From G963663315 sp963663315 (GTDB lineage Bacteria; Pseudomonadota; Gammaproteobacteria; Arenicellales; Poriferihabitantaceae), in NCBI GenBank assembly GCA_963663315.1, contig OY760176.1, positions 2,232,001-2,296,000 on the forward strand: a DNA stretch of 64,000 bases, given 5' to 3'. Position numbers and translations under genes: made by a program. The notes beneath the pieces are model-generated. The model was not told the DNA's origin. It was given only the letters and a program-made list of their open reading frames with translations, and did not search any database. Numbering within the stretch: position 1 is the first letter of the stretch; the number at the start of each line of letters is the position of its first letter. Shown piece after piece: positions 25,727 through 34,194 of this stretch.

Positions 25727-25783
25727 CAGCAACGCCTCACGATATGACCCCAGGGGAATCAGATACCCTTGAAGTATCCTGAC

Positions 25784-27028
25784 TTACCCCTGGGTCACGG
25801 CCAGATAGGCTTCCATGATCATCAACGGGTTATCGATCAGGCGATTTTTCCATTTTCCCAGAGGAAACCGACCCTGAACCAACCCCCGAATCACTCCGAT
25901 ATGCTGAGTCAGCCCGAGCGTATTTGCTCCGATCAGGCGGTCTTCTTCAAATTGAAGCTGGATATAGCGAAAATTTTCTTCGTCGACCACTCTCGCAGTG
26001 TCACCCCCATCGACACCCTCCCATTGTCCGTAGGAAACGGATATCAATCCGATGGTATCCAGTACATTCATCAATACGCTGCCCTGATGATGTATAGAGC
26101 CATACCTGATCATGTTGGCAGCAGCCACATAGCCATGTTCAACCGCGGTCGGCTGTATCGCCTGAACGCTGTAGTCGCCGGTAGAAAAATCCAGTCCGCA
26201 TGCGACATCACCGGCTGCGTAAATATTTTCGTTGGATGATCGCATGCAGTCATCTATGACAACGGCTCCGTTAGACATTTCGATGCCTGACCCCGCCAGA
26301 AAATCGGCATTGCTCTGTACGCCTGTAGCAGAAATCACCAGTTCGGCCTCCACCTCCCGGCCTCCGCTGACCTTGACTTTCACATTGTCACCGAATGATT
26401 CGATGGCCTCAACCTGCGAGCCGGTCATCACGTCGACTCCTTTATTGACACACCATTTTTCAAGCAGCGTGCCACAGGTCTGGTCCAGCATTCTGGGCAC
26501 CATACGGTTTCCCATCTCTATCACCGCAAGCTTCGCGCCGGATGAAACCAGCGCTTCCAGAATGATACAACCGATGAAACCCGCACCAATCAATACAACT
26601 GATGATCCCGGCCTGATTCCGCCTGATATCTTTCTGGCATCTTCCAGGGTCCAGCAACTGGTGACCCTTTCATGATCAATACCCGGAATCGGTGGAGTAA
26701 TCGGTCGTGATCCGGATGCAACCAGCAGCCTGTCGTAATCCCGGGACCCACCACTCGCGAGTGAGACTGTTTTTCCGGTGGGGTCTACGGATTCGACAGT
26801 GTCAACCAGTACCTCGATTCCCCTACCACTGAAATGTCCCTCCTGTTTTCTCAGATATGTACCGAACTCATTGATTTTTTCAATCAGCAGATAGGGAATC
26901 GCCATTCTCGAATAGGGCGGCTCAGACTCGTTGCCGATGATGGTTATACTGGCAGACGGGTCCAGTTTGTGCAGCGTCTCAGCCGCGACCACCCCCGCAG
27001 GGCCAGCACCTATGATGACGTGATTCAT
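25784..27028 (-). CDS. AOR FAD/NAD(P)-dependent reductase subunit
   Basis: This 414-aa pyridine nucleotide-disulfide reductase-fold protein has an N-terminal FAD loop HVIIGAGPAGVVAAE, an internal NAD loop VVLIGAGFIGCIILEAL (about 150-166) and the 'NENIYAAGDVACG' FAD-closing motif. It lacks the redox CxxxxC. Aromatoleum AorC has this role: it links the tungsten subunit and ferredoxin subunit to NAD. Its ATG overlaps the AOR stop (ATGA), which supports equal translation of the subunits. Confidence 0.86.
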   Translation of the reverse strand: MNHVIIGAGPAGVVAAETLHKLDPSASITIIGNESEPPYSRMAIPYLLIEKINEFGTYLRKQEGHFSGRGIEVLVDTVESVDPTGKTVSLASGGSRDYDRLLVASGSRPITPPIPGIDHERVTSCWTLEDARKISGGIRPGSSVVLIGAGFIGCIILEALVSSGAKLAVIEMGNRMVPRMLDQTCGTLLEKWCVNKGVDVMTGSQVEAIESFGDNVKVKVSGGREVEAELVISATGVQSNADFLAGSGIEMSNGAVVIDDCMRSSNENIYAAGDVACGLDFSTGDYSVQAIQPTAVEHGYVAAANMIRYGSIHHQGSVLMNVLDTIGLISVSYGQWEGVDGGDTARVVDEENFRYIQLQFEEDRLIGANTLGLTQHIGVIRGLVQGRFPLGKWKNRLIDNPLMIMEAYLAVTQG

Positions 27029-28881
27029 GCAGGCAACGCGAACTTCTCACGCACTTCGTCAGTCAACTCGCCATCTTTGCTCCAGCCACGCAACGAATAA
27101 TATTCCGGCAGCATTTCATCGAGACCACAAACCTTGCCGGTCGCAGGCCCGGTTTTGGCCGCTTCCTTGAGCAATCTGGCTGGCAATGTATCATCCGCGC
27201 CGGTCATCCCGGCCTTGTTGTTGTAGTCCCGTTCCAGATTCCATATACGTTCACCGGCTTCAAGCAGGCGCTCCACAGACCAGTCTCCCTGGCAGGCGGC
27301 ATCAATTTGTGGCGCCATGTTATCCAGTGTCCAGGCAAAGGTAGTGAATACGCATAACCCCATCGAATCGACCGCCGCAGTTGCATCCTGAAATGCCTTG
27401 ACCAAACCCGGCTTGCCTTCGGTGACCAACGGATCGGTTTTCACGGGAATACCCAGTACCTCAGAAGCAACGGTATAACTACGCAAGTGACAGGCGCCGC
27501 GATTGGAAGTCGCATAAGTAAGCCCCATGCCCTGAATACCACGCGGGTCATAGGCCGGAAACTCCTGACCTTTGACCGTCATCGACAACTCCGGATGACC
27601 ATACTTTTCGCACATTCTCTTTGATCCCATTGCCAGGTCCCTGCCAAAACCTTCACCGGCTGCAACCTTTTCAACACACCAGGTCAGCGCTTCCGCCGAC
27701 CCGAAGTTGAGTTCCATACCACCGGTGTGCTCGGTCGTAATGACGCCTGTATCGTAAAGTTCCATGGCAGCAGCCACAGTGGCGCCAAAGGAAATCGGAT
27801 CCAGGCCGTCTTCGTTGCATATAAAGTTGGTGTAGGTCAACGCGTCGAGGTCGCCAACGCCTGTGTCAGCACCCATTGCCCAGGCCGCTTCATACTCCAG
27901 TCCGCCGGAGTTTCCCCAGTATTCGGGTTTGTTTTCGACTGAGAAATGGCCCTTGTCTATGGTCGAAATCCGTCCGCACGCTATAGTGCATCCAAAGCAG
28001 GCGGCGTTGGTCGTCAGATTCGGCTTGCCATCGCTTTCACGCGGCTTCAGCATCGCTTCTGCTGAAATATCATTAGCCTGTTCAAACTGGACGTCTCGCA
28101 TATTGTGCGCAGGCAGCGCACCTATTTCATTGATCACATTCATCAAGACCTGGGTACCCATTGCCGGTAGACCCTGTCCCGTCACCGCATTATCAACCAG
28201 TACCTGCTTTTGTTCGGCAACACTTTTCATGAATCGTGCCGGGTCCTTGATATTGCCGACACCCCGGGTGCCACGCACGGTAACTGCCTTGAGGTTTTTC
28301 GAGGCCATCACTGTGCCCACACCGGAACGACCCGCAGCACGGTGCAAATCATTGATCACCGCAGCATACAGACATCCGGTTTCTGCCGCGCGCCCTACTG
28401 CTGCGACCCGCATTTGCGGGTCCCCGTGTTTTGCATGAAGCAACTTGTCCGTCTCCCAGACAGATTTACCCCAAAGATCGTCGGCAGGCAGAATTTCCGC
28501 TTTTTCATTGACGATATTCAGGGTGACAGGAGATTCGGCCTTGCCTTCAAAGATAATCATATCCCACCCGGCCATTTTCAACTCCGCGCCGATGAATCCA
28601 CCGGAATTTGAACAGGCCACTACACCGGTCAACGGGCTTTTGGTGATAATGGAATAGCGCCCGCCGGTAGAAACCGGTGTCCCGGTCAGGGGGCCGGTGG
28701 CAAATATCAGTTTATTATCGGGACCGAGAGGATCACACTGTGGATCCGTCTCCTCAACCAGGTACCGGGTGCCCAGTCCACGCTGTCCGATATAGTCTGC
28801 CGCCCAATCCATATTGAGCGCTTCTTCAGTAACTTCACCTTTGGTCAAATTGACCCTTAAAATTTTTCTGGTCCAACTCAT
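27025..28881 (-). CDS. aor: Aldehyde ferredoxin oxidoreductase, tungsten-type catalytic subunit
   Basis: This 618-aa protein starts TRKILRVNLTKGEVTEE. The AFOR N-terminal domain contains 'GQRGLGTRYLVEE', 'FATGPLTGTPVSTGGRYS' and 'GRSGVGTVMASKNLKAV', which bind the bis-pterin tungsten cofactor. The 4Fe-4S ligands are in CFGCTIAC (about 295-302), with the last Cys far downstream in MGLCVFTTF. AORs oxidise aldehydes to acids or, with low-potential donors, reduce acids. The length and the AorABC arrangement match the mesophilic Aromatoleum type rather than the Pyrococcus enzyme. GGGGGA precedes the ATG. Confidence 0.94.
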   Translation of the reverse strand: MSWTRKILRVNLTKGEVTEEALNMDWAADYIGQRGLGTRYLVEETDPQCDPLGPDNKLIFATGPLTGTPVSTGGRYSIITKSPLTGVVACSNSGGFIGAELKMAGWDMIIFEGKAESPVTLNIVNEKAEILPADDLWGKSVWETDKLLHAKHGDPQMRVAAVGRAAETGCLYAAVINDLHRAAGRSGVGTVMASKNLKAVTVRGTRGVGNIKDPARFMKSVAEQKQVLVDNAVTGQGLPAMGTQVLMNVINEIGALPAHNMRDVQFEQANDISAEAMLKPRESDGKPNLTTNAACFGCTIACGRISTIDKGHFSVENKPEYWGNSGGLEYEAAWAMGADTGVGDLDALTYTNFICNEDGLDPISFGATVAAAMELYDTGVITTEHTGGMELNFGSAEALTWCVEKVAAGEGFGRDLAMGSKRMCEKYGHPELSMTVKGQEFPAYDPRGIQGMGLTYATSNRGACHLRSYTVASEVLGIPVKTDPLVTEGKPGLVKAFQDATAAVDSMGLCVFTTFAWTLDNMAPQIDAACQGDWSVERLLEAGERIWNLERDYNNKAGMTGADDTLPARLLKEAAKTGPATGKVCGLDEMLPEYYSLRGWSKDGELTDEVREKFALPA

Positions 28882-28893
28882 TGTATTGTCCCC

Positions 28894-29367
28894 CTAGTTC
28901 ACAGCTGATGTGTCAGTCTTTGCCGCCCACGCTCTCATTTTTTCGAGCCCGGTGGTATCTGCGTCAACATAAGTAATCGCGCTGGTCGGGCAGGCGCTGA
29001 CGCACTGAGGATCGCCACCGCAAAGATCACATTTGATGACCTTGCCGGTATCCTGATTGTAATTAACCGTTCCGAACGGACACGCTATAGTGCAGACTTT
29101 GCACCCCACGCAAACCGAATCGCTGACTTCCATCGCCCCGGTTTCCCGGTTCATCGTAATCGCCTCAACCGGGCAGGCGTGCAGGCACCAGGCCTCACTG
29201 CACTGGGTGCAGGTGTAGGGCACAAACCGACCTTCGTCATGGAAGGTAAACACCTTTATTCTGGATTTGGCTGGATTAAACACTCCTTCGTTCTCGTAGG
29301 AACAGGCCAATTCGCACTGCAAACAGCCAGTACATTTTTCAGGGTCTATATTCAGTGATCGTAGCAT
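28894..29367 (-). CDS. AOR ferredoxin-like 4Fe-4S subunit
   Basis: This 157-aa protein contains four cysteine-rich motifs for four 4Fe-4S clusters: CTGCLQCELAC (about 12-22), CTQCSEAWCLHACP, CVGCKVCTIACP and CDLCGGDPQCVSACP. It is the DMSO-reductase-type electron-transfer fold and corresponds to AorA, the nanowire-forming small subunit of Aromatoleum AOR. It is the first gene of the operon, 12 nt before the catalytic subunit. It should pass electrons between the tungsten subunit and the FAD subunit. Confidence 0.92.
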   Translation of the reverse strand: MLRSLNIDPEKCTGCLQCELACSYENEGVFNPAKSRIKVFTFHDEGRFVPYTCTQCSEAWCLHACPVEAITMNRETGAMEVSDSVCVGCKVCTIACPFGTVNYNQDTGKVIKCDLCGGDPQCVSACPTSAITYVDADTTGLEKMRAWAAKTDTSAVN

Positions 29368-29600
29368 TTTGCTTCTCCCGGATAATATTCATCTTGTTAT
29401 CTATGCACATACCCGACGAAATTGTCATTCGCCCTGTGCATTATCTCGTCATTACTTCGCGGCGCCTCTTGATTTCATTACTGTATGAAGGAAAGATACC
29501 ACTAAGGAAGCGTTTCAACAAGTCCGATGTTGCCCGGAAATTTGTCGGGTTCACCTGCCAAGCCTGGCGGGAGACACCCAGAGCAAGGCGAGCGCTAAAG

Positions 29601-30422
29601 CTAACCCGGCGAGAGATCGGATTTATCAATCGTGTGCCCCCAGGTCTGTTTGGCAGACAGGTACCGTTTGTTCCATTTGCTGATACCGGCGATGTGCTTC
29701 TCGGGCATCATTTGAGTCAGACCGCAGCCAGTCAGATCCTCTATTTTCTTTGGATTATTTGTCAACAGCCGTAAAGGCCTGTTGCCGAGAAAATACAGGA
29801 TCAGCGCTGCTGCATCGCTAAAGTCCCTGGAATCAGTTGGCAGGCCAAGCGACTGGTTTGCCTGATAGGTATTTTCTCCGGCGTCCTGTAACAGATAGGT
29901 CGCGGCTTTAGCCCACAAACCAATACCGCGCCCTTCGTGCCCTGCCATGTAAACAATCATGCCGCCACTGGCATCGTTTGAGATCCGTGCCACTGCGGAT
30001 TCAAGCTGGGGACCGCATTCGCACCGTTTAGAACCAAACACATCACCCGTCAGACAATTCGAATGAACGCGAACAAGCGGGTTTTCAGTGTTTTGCGGAT
30101 CACCAATCATAAGCACACTGTTCACAGCCATCGAAGTGGCCAGCCTGGCAAACAGGTTTTGCTTTCCACTTTCCCGGAGCGTGGACGCGAGTTCCTCGAC
30201 CTTGCCAAGTTCAGTACTGCGAACCGCCGCATACCAATTGGGCTGACAATTCACCCCGCCGATTTTGAGCGGTAATGCAATCGGACCGAGCAGATTGATG
30301 ACCGGCTCATCCGCTGGCGTGGTATTTTCACCCGGAACGGGGTTGCCATTACGGTTGATGCACAGGAGTTTTCCGCTGTCAATGAGTTGTCGGCGGATAT
30401 CAGGATCAAGGTAAGTAAACAT
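29601..30422 (-). CDS. ribA: GTP cyclohydrolase II
   Basis: The 273-aa protein makes the first riboflavin precursor from GTP. It has 'VRVHSNCLTGDVFGSKRCECG', whose three cysteines bind zinc, then 'MAGHEGRGIGLWAK', 'ENTYQANQSLGLPTDSRDF', and 'LLTNNPKKIEDL', all RibA signatures. It has an N-terminal extension of about 70 residues compared with E. coli RibA and no RibB domain. It stands alone, divergent from the desaturase gene. Confidence 0.92.
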   Translation of the reverse strand: MFTYLDPDIRRQLIDSGKLLCINRNGNPVPGENTTPADEPVINLLGPIALPLKIGGVNCQPNWYAAVRSTELGKVEELASTLRESGKQNLFARLATSMAVNSVLMIGDPQNTENPLVRVHSNCLTGDVFGSKRCECGPQLESAVARISNDASGGMIVYMAGHEGRGIGLWAKAATYLLQDAGENTYQANQSLGLPTDSRDFSDAAALILYFLGNRPLRLLTNNPKKIEDLTGCGLTQMMPEKHIAGISKWNKRYLSAKQTWGHTIDKSDLSPG

Positions 30423-30523
30423 ATTTCAATTACTGGTCTGGTTGGTTCAGTTGATATACACTGCCTCAAGCGTACCTCAATGCAGCCAAAAACAGTATTC
30501 CCGAAGCCTCGGTCCGATCACAA

Positions 30524-31429
30524 ATGTCCGCATCAGAATCCGCCTCACCGTTAGCCAGAGACTCGTTGCGACCGCTGATGCAAAGAAATGATGCGGCCGG
30601 GCTGGTCAGGATATTTCAGCACGCAATCGCGATTATGATCACCATTATAGCGCTGGCGATTTCCGATGGCTGGATAATGACGGGGCTGCTGACCCTGGCC
30701 CTCGGCATTTTACTGAATTTTTTATTTGCTCCGTTGCATGAGACCATACACAAGACCGCCTTCGATACCCCGCAGTTGAATGAAATCGTGGGCTGGGTCA
30801 GCGGAATGGCGCTGGTACTGCCACCAAAATATTTTCAGGCATTCCACATGGCGCACCACCGTTATACGCAAATTGCAGGCAACGACCCGGAGCTGGACTT
30901 TGACAAGCCGCAAACAGTATTGCAATACATTCGATACCTCACCGGCGCAGGCTACTGGCTGGGGCAGGTAAAAGCGCTGGTCCTGTTTGCCATTGGCCAT
31001 CATCATACGCACTTTGTGAGTGATGCCAAACGACCTGGAATTGTCAACGAAGCGCGGACATTTACAGGCATCTACATTTTATTGTTTTCGCTCAGCCTGC
31101 TGTTCGACTCTGTCATCCTGTGGCAGTACTGGATTTTGCCGATGTTGATCGGGCAGCCATTCCTGAGAGCGTTTCTGCTCGCTGAACACGCGCTGTGTCC
31201 TTACGTCGCCAACATGTTGCACAACACTCGTACGACATTGACCAGCCGAGCGATGCGGTGGCTTTGCTGGAACATGTCATTTCATGCTGAACACCATGCC
31301 TACCCCGCAATTCCGTTTCATCACCTGCCAGCGGCGCATGCTGTTATCGGACCCGATATTCATGTCGTATCCGACGGTTATGTCAACGTGCACAAGGACA
31401 TTGTGCGGGCGTTTCAGCAGCCGAAATGA
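30524..31429 (+). CDS. Membrane fatty acid desaturase family protein
   Basis: This 301-aa membrane protein has about four helices and the three histidine boxes of di-iron desaturases: HETIH (about 74-78), HMAHH (103-107) and HAEHH (about 254-258). The family introduces double bonds in lipids or hydroxylates carotenoids. The short length and 'PLHETIHKTAF' start of the first box fit the DesA3/alkane-hydroxylase-like bacterial branch. No redox partner is next to it. The substrate is unknown. Confidence 0.87.
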   Translation: MSASESASPLARDSLRPLMQRNDAAGLVRIFQHAIAIMITIIALAISDGWIMTGLLTLALGILLNFLFAPLHETIHKTAFDTPQLNEIVGWVSGMALVLPPKYFQAFHMAHHRYTQIAGNDPELDFDKPQTVLQYIRYLTGAGYWLGQVKALVLFAIGHHHTHFVSDAKRPGIVNEARTFTGIYILLFSLSLLFDSVILWQYWILPMLIGQPFLRAFLLAEHALCPYVANMLHNTRTTLTSRAMRWLCWNMSFHAEHHAYPAIPFHHLPAAHAVIGPDIHVVSDGYVNVHKDIVRAFQQPK

Positions 31430-31613
31430 AACAAAGCCCGCGTGCAGCAACTGGCTTGCACGAGCAATCCGGGCCAGCACTGTTTTCGAAGGCTGATTGG
31501 GTGTATAGTCGGACGGAATCAACAGGTCACCCGACCGGATACTATCGAAAGTAAATCGCCGTAAATCGAACCCACTTTCAGATAACCTTGTTAACCAGCC
31601 TTGCCGGACAGCC

Positions 31614-31991
31614 ATGTCAGATAATCAACAAATTCATATCACCGTTATCCCGCAATATCTTTGGGATCAGTCTCACCCGGAAAACAACCAGTACGTGTTC
31701 GCCTATACAGTAAATATGGAAAATACCGGGCAGATTGGTGCGCAATTGCTGAGTCGCCACTGGATAATCACGGACTCGGAGGGAGGAACCGAAGAGGTCA
31801 GAGGACCGGGGGTTGTAGGCGAACATCCAAGCCTGAAACCCGGTGAAAGCTACCAGTATACCAGTGGCGCTATCCTGAAAACCCCGGTCGGCACCATGAC
31901 CGGCAGTTACCGGATGCGGGATGATAACGGCGATCTGTTTGACGCAATGATTCCGGTTTTCACTCTGTCTGCGGAAGTGGTATTTCATTAA
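31614..31991 (+). CDS. apaG: ApaG domain protein
   Basis: This 125-aa protein is a single ApaG beta-sandwich domain with the diagnostic stretches 'YVFAYTVNMENTG', 'LLSRHWIITDS', 'VRGPGVVGEHPSLKPGESYQYTSGA' and 'GSYRM'. ApaG is widespread in gammaproteobacteria, often near ksgA and apaH, neither of which is here. Its exact biochemical role is not settled. Confidence 0.95.
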   Translation: MSDNQQIHITVIPQYLWDQSHPENNQYVFAYTVNMENTGQIGAQLLSRHWIITDSEGGTEEVRGPGVVGEHPSLKPGESYQYTSGAILKTPVGTMTGSYRMRDDNGDLFDAMIPVFTLSAEVVFH

Positions 31992-32024
31992 CGGTCAACA
32001 AAGCCTGCAAACACGAGGGATCAG

Positions 32025-33029
32025 GTGAATTTAAAGCAAGTGATATCATCTTTTGCGCTTGCAATCGGGATGGTATCCAGCGCCGCCGCTGAAAAATGGG
32101 ATATGCCGATGGCTTATTCAGCGACCAACTTTCATTCCCAGACCGGGGCCCAATTCGCCAGATGCGTTACCACTGGTACCGGTGGTGCACTGGAAGTCGT
32201 AACCCATCCCTCGGGTTCATTGTTCAAAGGCAATGAAATCAAGCGTGCGGTTCAAACCGGCCAGATACCTATTGGCGAACGGCTGTTATCCGCCCATCAG
32301 AATGAAAATCCGATTTTTGGCGTGGACTCGATTCCGTTTCTCTCCACCTCTTTCGAGCAGGGTGAAAAGCTCTGGGCTGCCTCCCGGCCCGCTCTGGAAA
32401 ATCTGCTGGCCCAGCAAAACCTGATGCTGCTGTACTCGGTACCATGGCCGCCGCAAGGGCTGTATTTCAATAAAGCAGTTAATTCGATTGCCGATTCCCA
32501 GGGAATGAAATTCCGTTCTTACAATGCCACTACCGCCCGTTTGGCTGAACTTGCCGGTATGTTGCCGGTACAGATTGAAGCGGCCGAGTTGAACCAGGCT
32601 TTGGCCACCGGGGTTGCCGAAAGCTTTGTTTCCTCAGCCGCCACCGGTTATGACCGCAAGGTCTGGGAACATCTGACTCATTTTTATCCGGTTGATGCCT
32701 GGCTGCCTCGCAACTCGGTCATCGTGAACCAGGATGCCTGGAATGGCCTGGATGAAACAACCCGAAACGTATTGCGCGGCTGTGGCGAGATGGCCGCTTA
32801 CGCCGGTTACTGGCGAGCGGTTGAATATACCACCTTTACACTTAACGGATTGCGCGCCAGCGGTATGAAAGTTGAAAAGCCCAGCGATCAGTTGCGCACT
32901 GATCTGCTCGGCATCGGTGAAACCATAACTGCCGAGTGGCTGGATGTCGCAGGCGCTGAAGGCCAGGCTATCGTGGACGCTTTCAAAGCCGCACGCCAGG
33001 TACCGACCCCTGTCCTCGATAGCGAGTGA
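32025..33029 (+). CDS. DctP-family TRAP transporter solute-binding protein
   Basis: The 334-aa protein has a signal peptide (VISSFALAIGMVSSAAA) and the DctP fold: 'EVVTHPSGSLFKGNEIKRAVQTGQ', 'KFRSYNATTARLAELAGMLPVQI' with the ligand-binding arginine, and 'NQALATGVAESFVSS'. It would bind an organic acid in the periplasm for a TRAP transporter. GTG with GAGGGATCAG upstream is the start. No dctQ or dctM membrane gene is next to it, so it is an orphan and must use a distant partner. Confidence 0.88.
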   Translation: MNLKQVISSFALAIGMVSSAAAEKWDMPMAYSATNFHSQTGAQFARCVTTGTGGALEVVTHPSGSLFKGNEIKRAVQTGQIPIGERLLSAHQNENPIFGVDSIPFLSTSFEQGEKLWAASRPALENLLAQQNLMLLYSVPWPPQGLYFNKAVNSIADSQGMKFRSYNATTARLAELAGMLPVQIEAAELNQALATGVAESFVSSAATGYDRKVWEHLTHFYPVDAWLPRNSVIVNQDAWNGLDETTRNVLRGCGEMAAYAGYWRAVEYTTFTLNGLRASGMKVEKPSDQLRTDLLGIGETITAEWLDVAGAEGQAIVDAFKAARQVPTPVLDSE

Positions 33030-33060
33030 TTCTCTACCCGAAAACACGCAGTTCCGTCCC

Positions 33061-33081
33061 TCAGGTTGATACGTGAGACCA
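33061..33081 (-). repeat. Copy of the folP 3' end (left flank of DMT gene)
   Basis: These 21 bases match the last seven codons of folKP (34174-34194) at 19 positions, in the same orientation. On the minus strand they read WSHVST plus stop, against WSHISI plus stop in the real gene. The two copies flank the G+C-rich DMT gene. Confidence 0.6.
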
Positions 33082-33212
33082 GGCGTAAAACCGAAATACG
33101 GCCTGCGTCATTGCCGACCAACAGAAAGAGAATTATCTACTTTAATCTGCAGTGCTTTATTGTGATTGTTTATCGACCGGACTTCCTTGGTAATCGCGGA
33201 ATTTTTCTTGAA

Positions 33213-34058
33213 TCAAGCATGGTAACGGATGACGATGACGCCGAGTGCCACCAGGCAGGCCGCGGCGATACGCCGGCGGCCGAAGGGCTCTTTCAGCAGC
33301 AGCGTCCCGATCAATGCGGCAAAGATCACGCTGGTTTCCCGCAACGATGACACCAGCGCCATGGCCCCGATGCTCATCGCGTGAATGACGAGGCCGTAGG
33401 CGGCGGCAGAGGCCAGTCCACCAGCCAGTACCCCGCCGCGGTTCTGAATGACATACCCAAGCCACGCGCGCCGCTTTGTCGCGAAGAGCCACAGGCAGAC
33501 CGGCAGCCCCTGACAGACGAATAGCCAGAGTATGTAGGACAGGCTGTTTTCCACCGTTCTCACCCCTGCACCGTCGGCAATGGTATAGGCTGCGATCAGG
33601 ACCGCGGTGGCCACTCCCCAGCCGAGAGCTGGAAGCGAGCTTCGCAAGTGACGTCCGCCGAACAGGGCAAGGGCCATAAGGCCGGCGCTGATTAAGAGGA
33701 CGCCGCCGAGGGCTCCCGGGGACAGGAACTCCCCGACGAACCAGGCCGCACCCCCGGCCACCAGCATCGGCGCCATGCCCCGGAAGAGTGGATACACCAG
33801 CGACAGGTCGCCGCTTCGATATGCCTGGGCCAGGGTGAAAAAATATACCGTGTGTATCAGTACGGATGCGGCGAGAAAAGGCCAGGTACCGGCAGGCGGC
33901 AGGGGCACCCACCAGACCAGGCACAGGCTTGCGATGGCGGAAACCAGGGTGTAGGCCGCGATACTGTAGAGCGGCGAGCCGCCGGATTTCGCCAGGGCGT
34001 TCCAGCCCGCGTGCAGCATTGCTGCGAACAGGACCAGTGCAATCAGGCCGGGCGACAT
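33213..34058 (-). CDS. EamA/DMT-family transporter
   Basis: This 281-aa protein has ten predicted membrane helices made of two EamA repeats ('GWNALAKSGGSPL' near the N-terminus, 'SLRETSVIFAALIGTLLLKEPFG' in the last third). Such exporters move metabolites and amino acids. The gene is far richer in G+C (about 70 % in one line counted by eye) than the genes on both sides (about 52 % in one line of the MOSC gene), and it is flanked by copies of the folP 3' end. Both facts point to acquisition by transfer. Confidence 0.87.
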   Translation of the reverse strand: MSPGLIALVLFAAMLHAGWNALAKSGGSPLYSIAAYTLVSAIASLCLVWWVPLPPAGTWPFLAASVLIHTVYFFTLAQAYRSGDLSLVYPLFRGMAPMLVAGGAAWFVGEFLSPGALGGVLLISAGLMALALFGGRHLRSSLPALGWGVATAVLIAAYTIADGAGVRTVENSLSYILWLFVCQGLPVCLWLFATKRRAWLGYVIQNRGGVLAGGLASAAAYGLVIHAMSIGAMALVSSLRETSVIFAALIGTLLLKEPFGRRRIAAACLVALGVIVIRYHA

Positions 34059-34173
34059 GGCGCCTCAGGGCAGCGTGGCGCAGGCGCCCGTGGTCCGTAT
34101 CAGTCGGCCGGCGATGCCGGGTTCTTGTCGCCGAAGTGGGACTTGTCGTGCTTTTTCGTCCATCTGGTGTCCA

Positions 34174-34194
34174 TCAGATTGATATGTGAGACCA
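34174..34194 (-). repeat. folP 3' end repeated at 33061-33081
   Basis: This is the right-hand copy of the 21-base repeat and coincides exactly with the last six codons plus stop of folKP. Its end at the stop codon is what an integration site inside a gene 3' end would look like. Confidence 0.6.

Noticed and set aside
29368..29600. Riboswitch or small RNA between ribA and the AOR operon
   Set aside because: Short dyads are visible but none matches a molybdenum/tungsten-cofactor or FMN riboswitch, and ribA ends rather than starts here.
31440..31461. Inverted repeat CGTGCA...TGCACG after the desaturase gene
   Set aside because: Six-base arms with a ten-base loop and no T-run are too weak to call a terminator.
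33157..33924. Open frame of 255 codons in the same strand as the DMT gene
   Set aside because: It is a shifted reading of G+C-rich DNA of the EamA gene, which keeps long accidental frames open; its Arg/Pro-rich text is typical of that.
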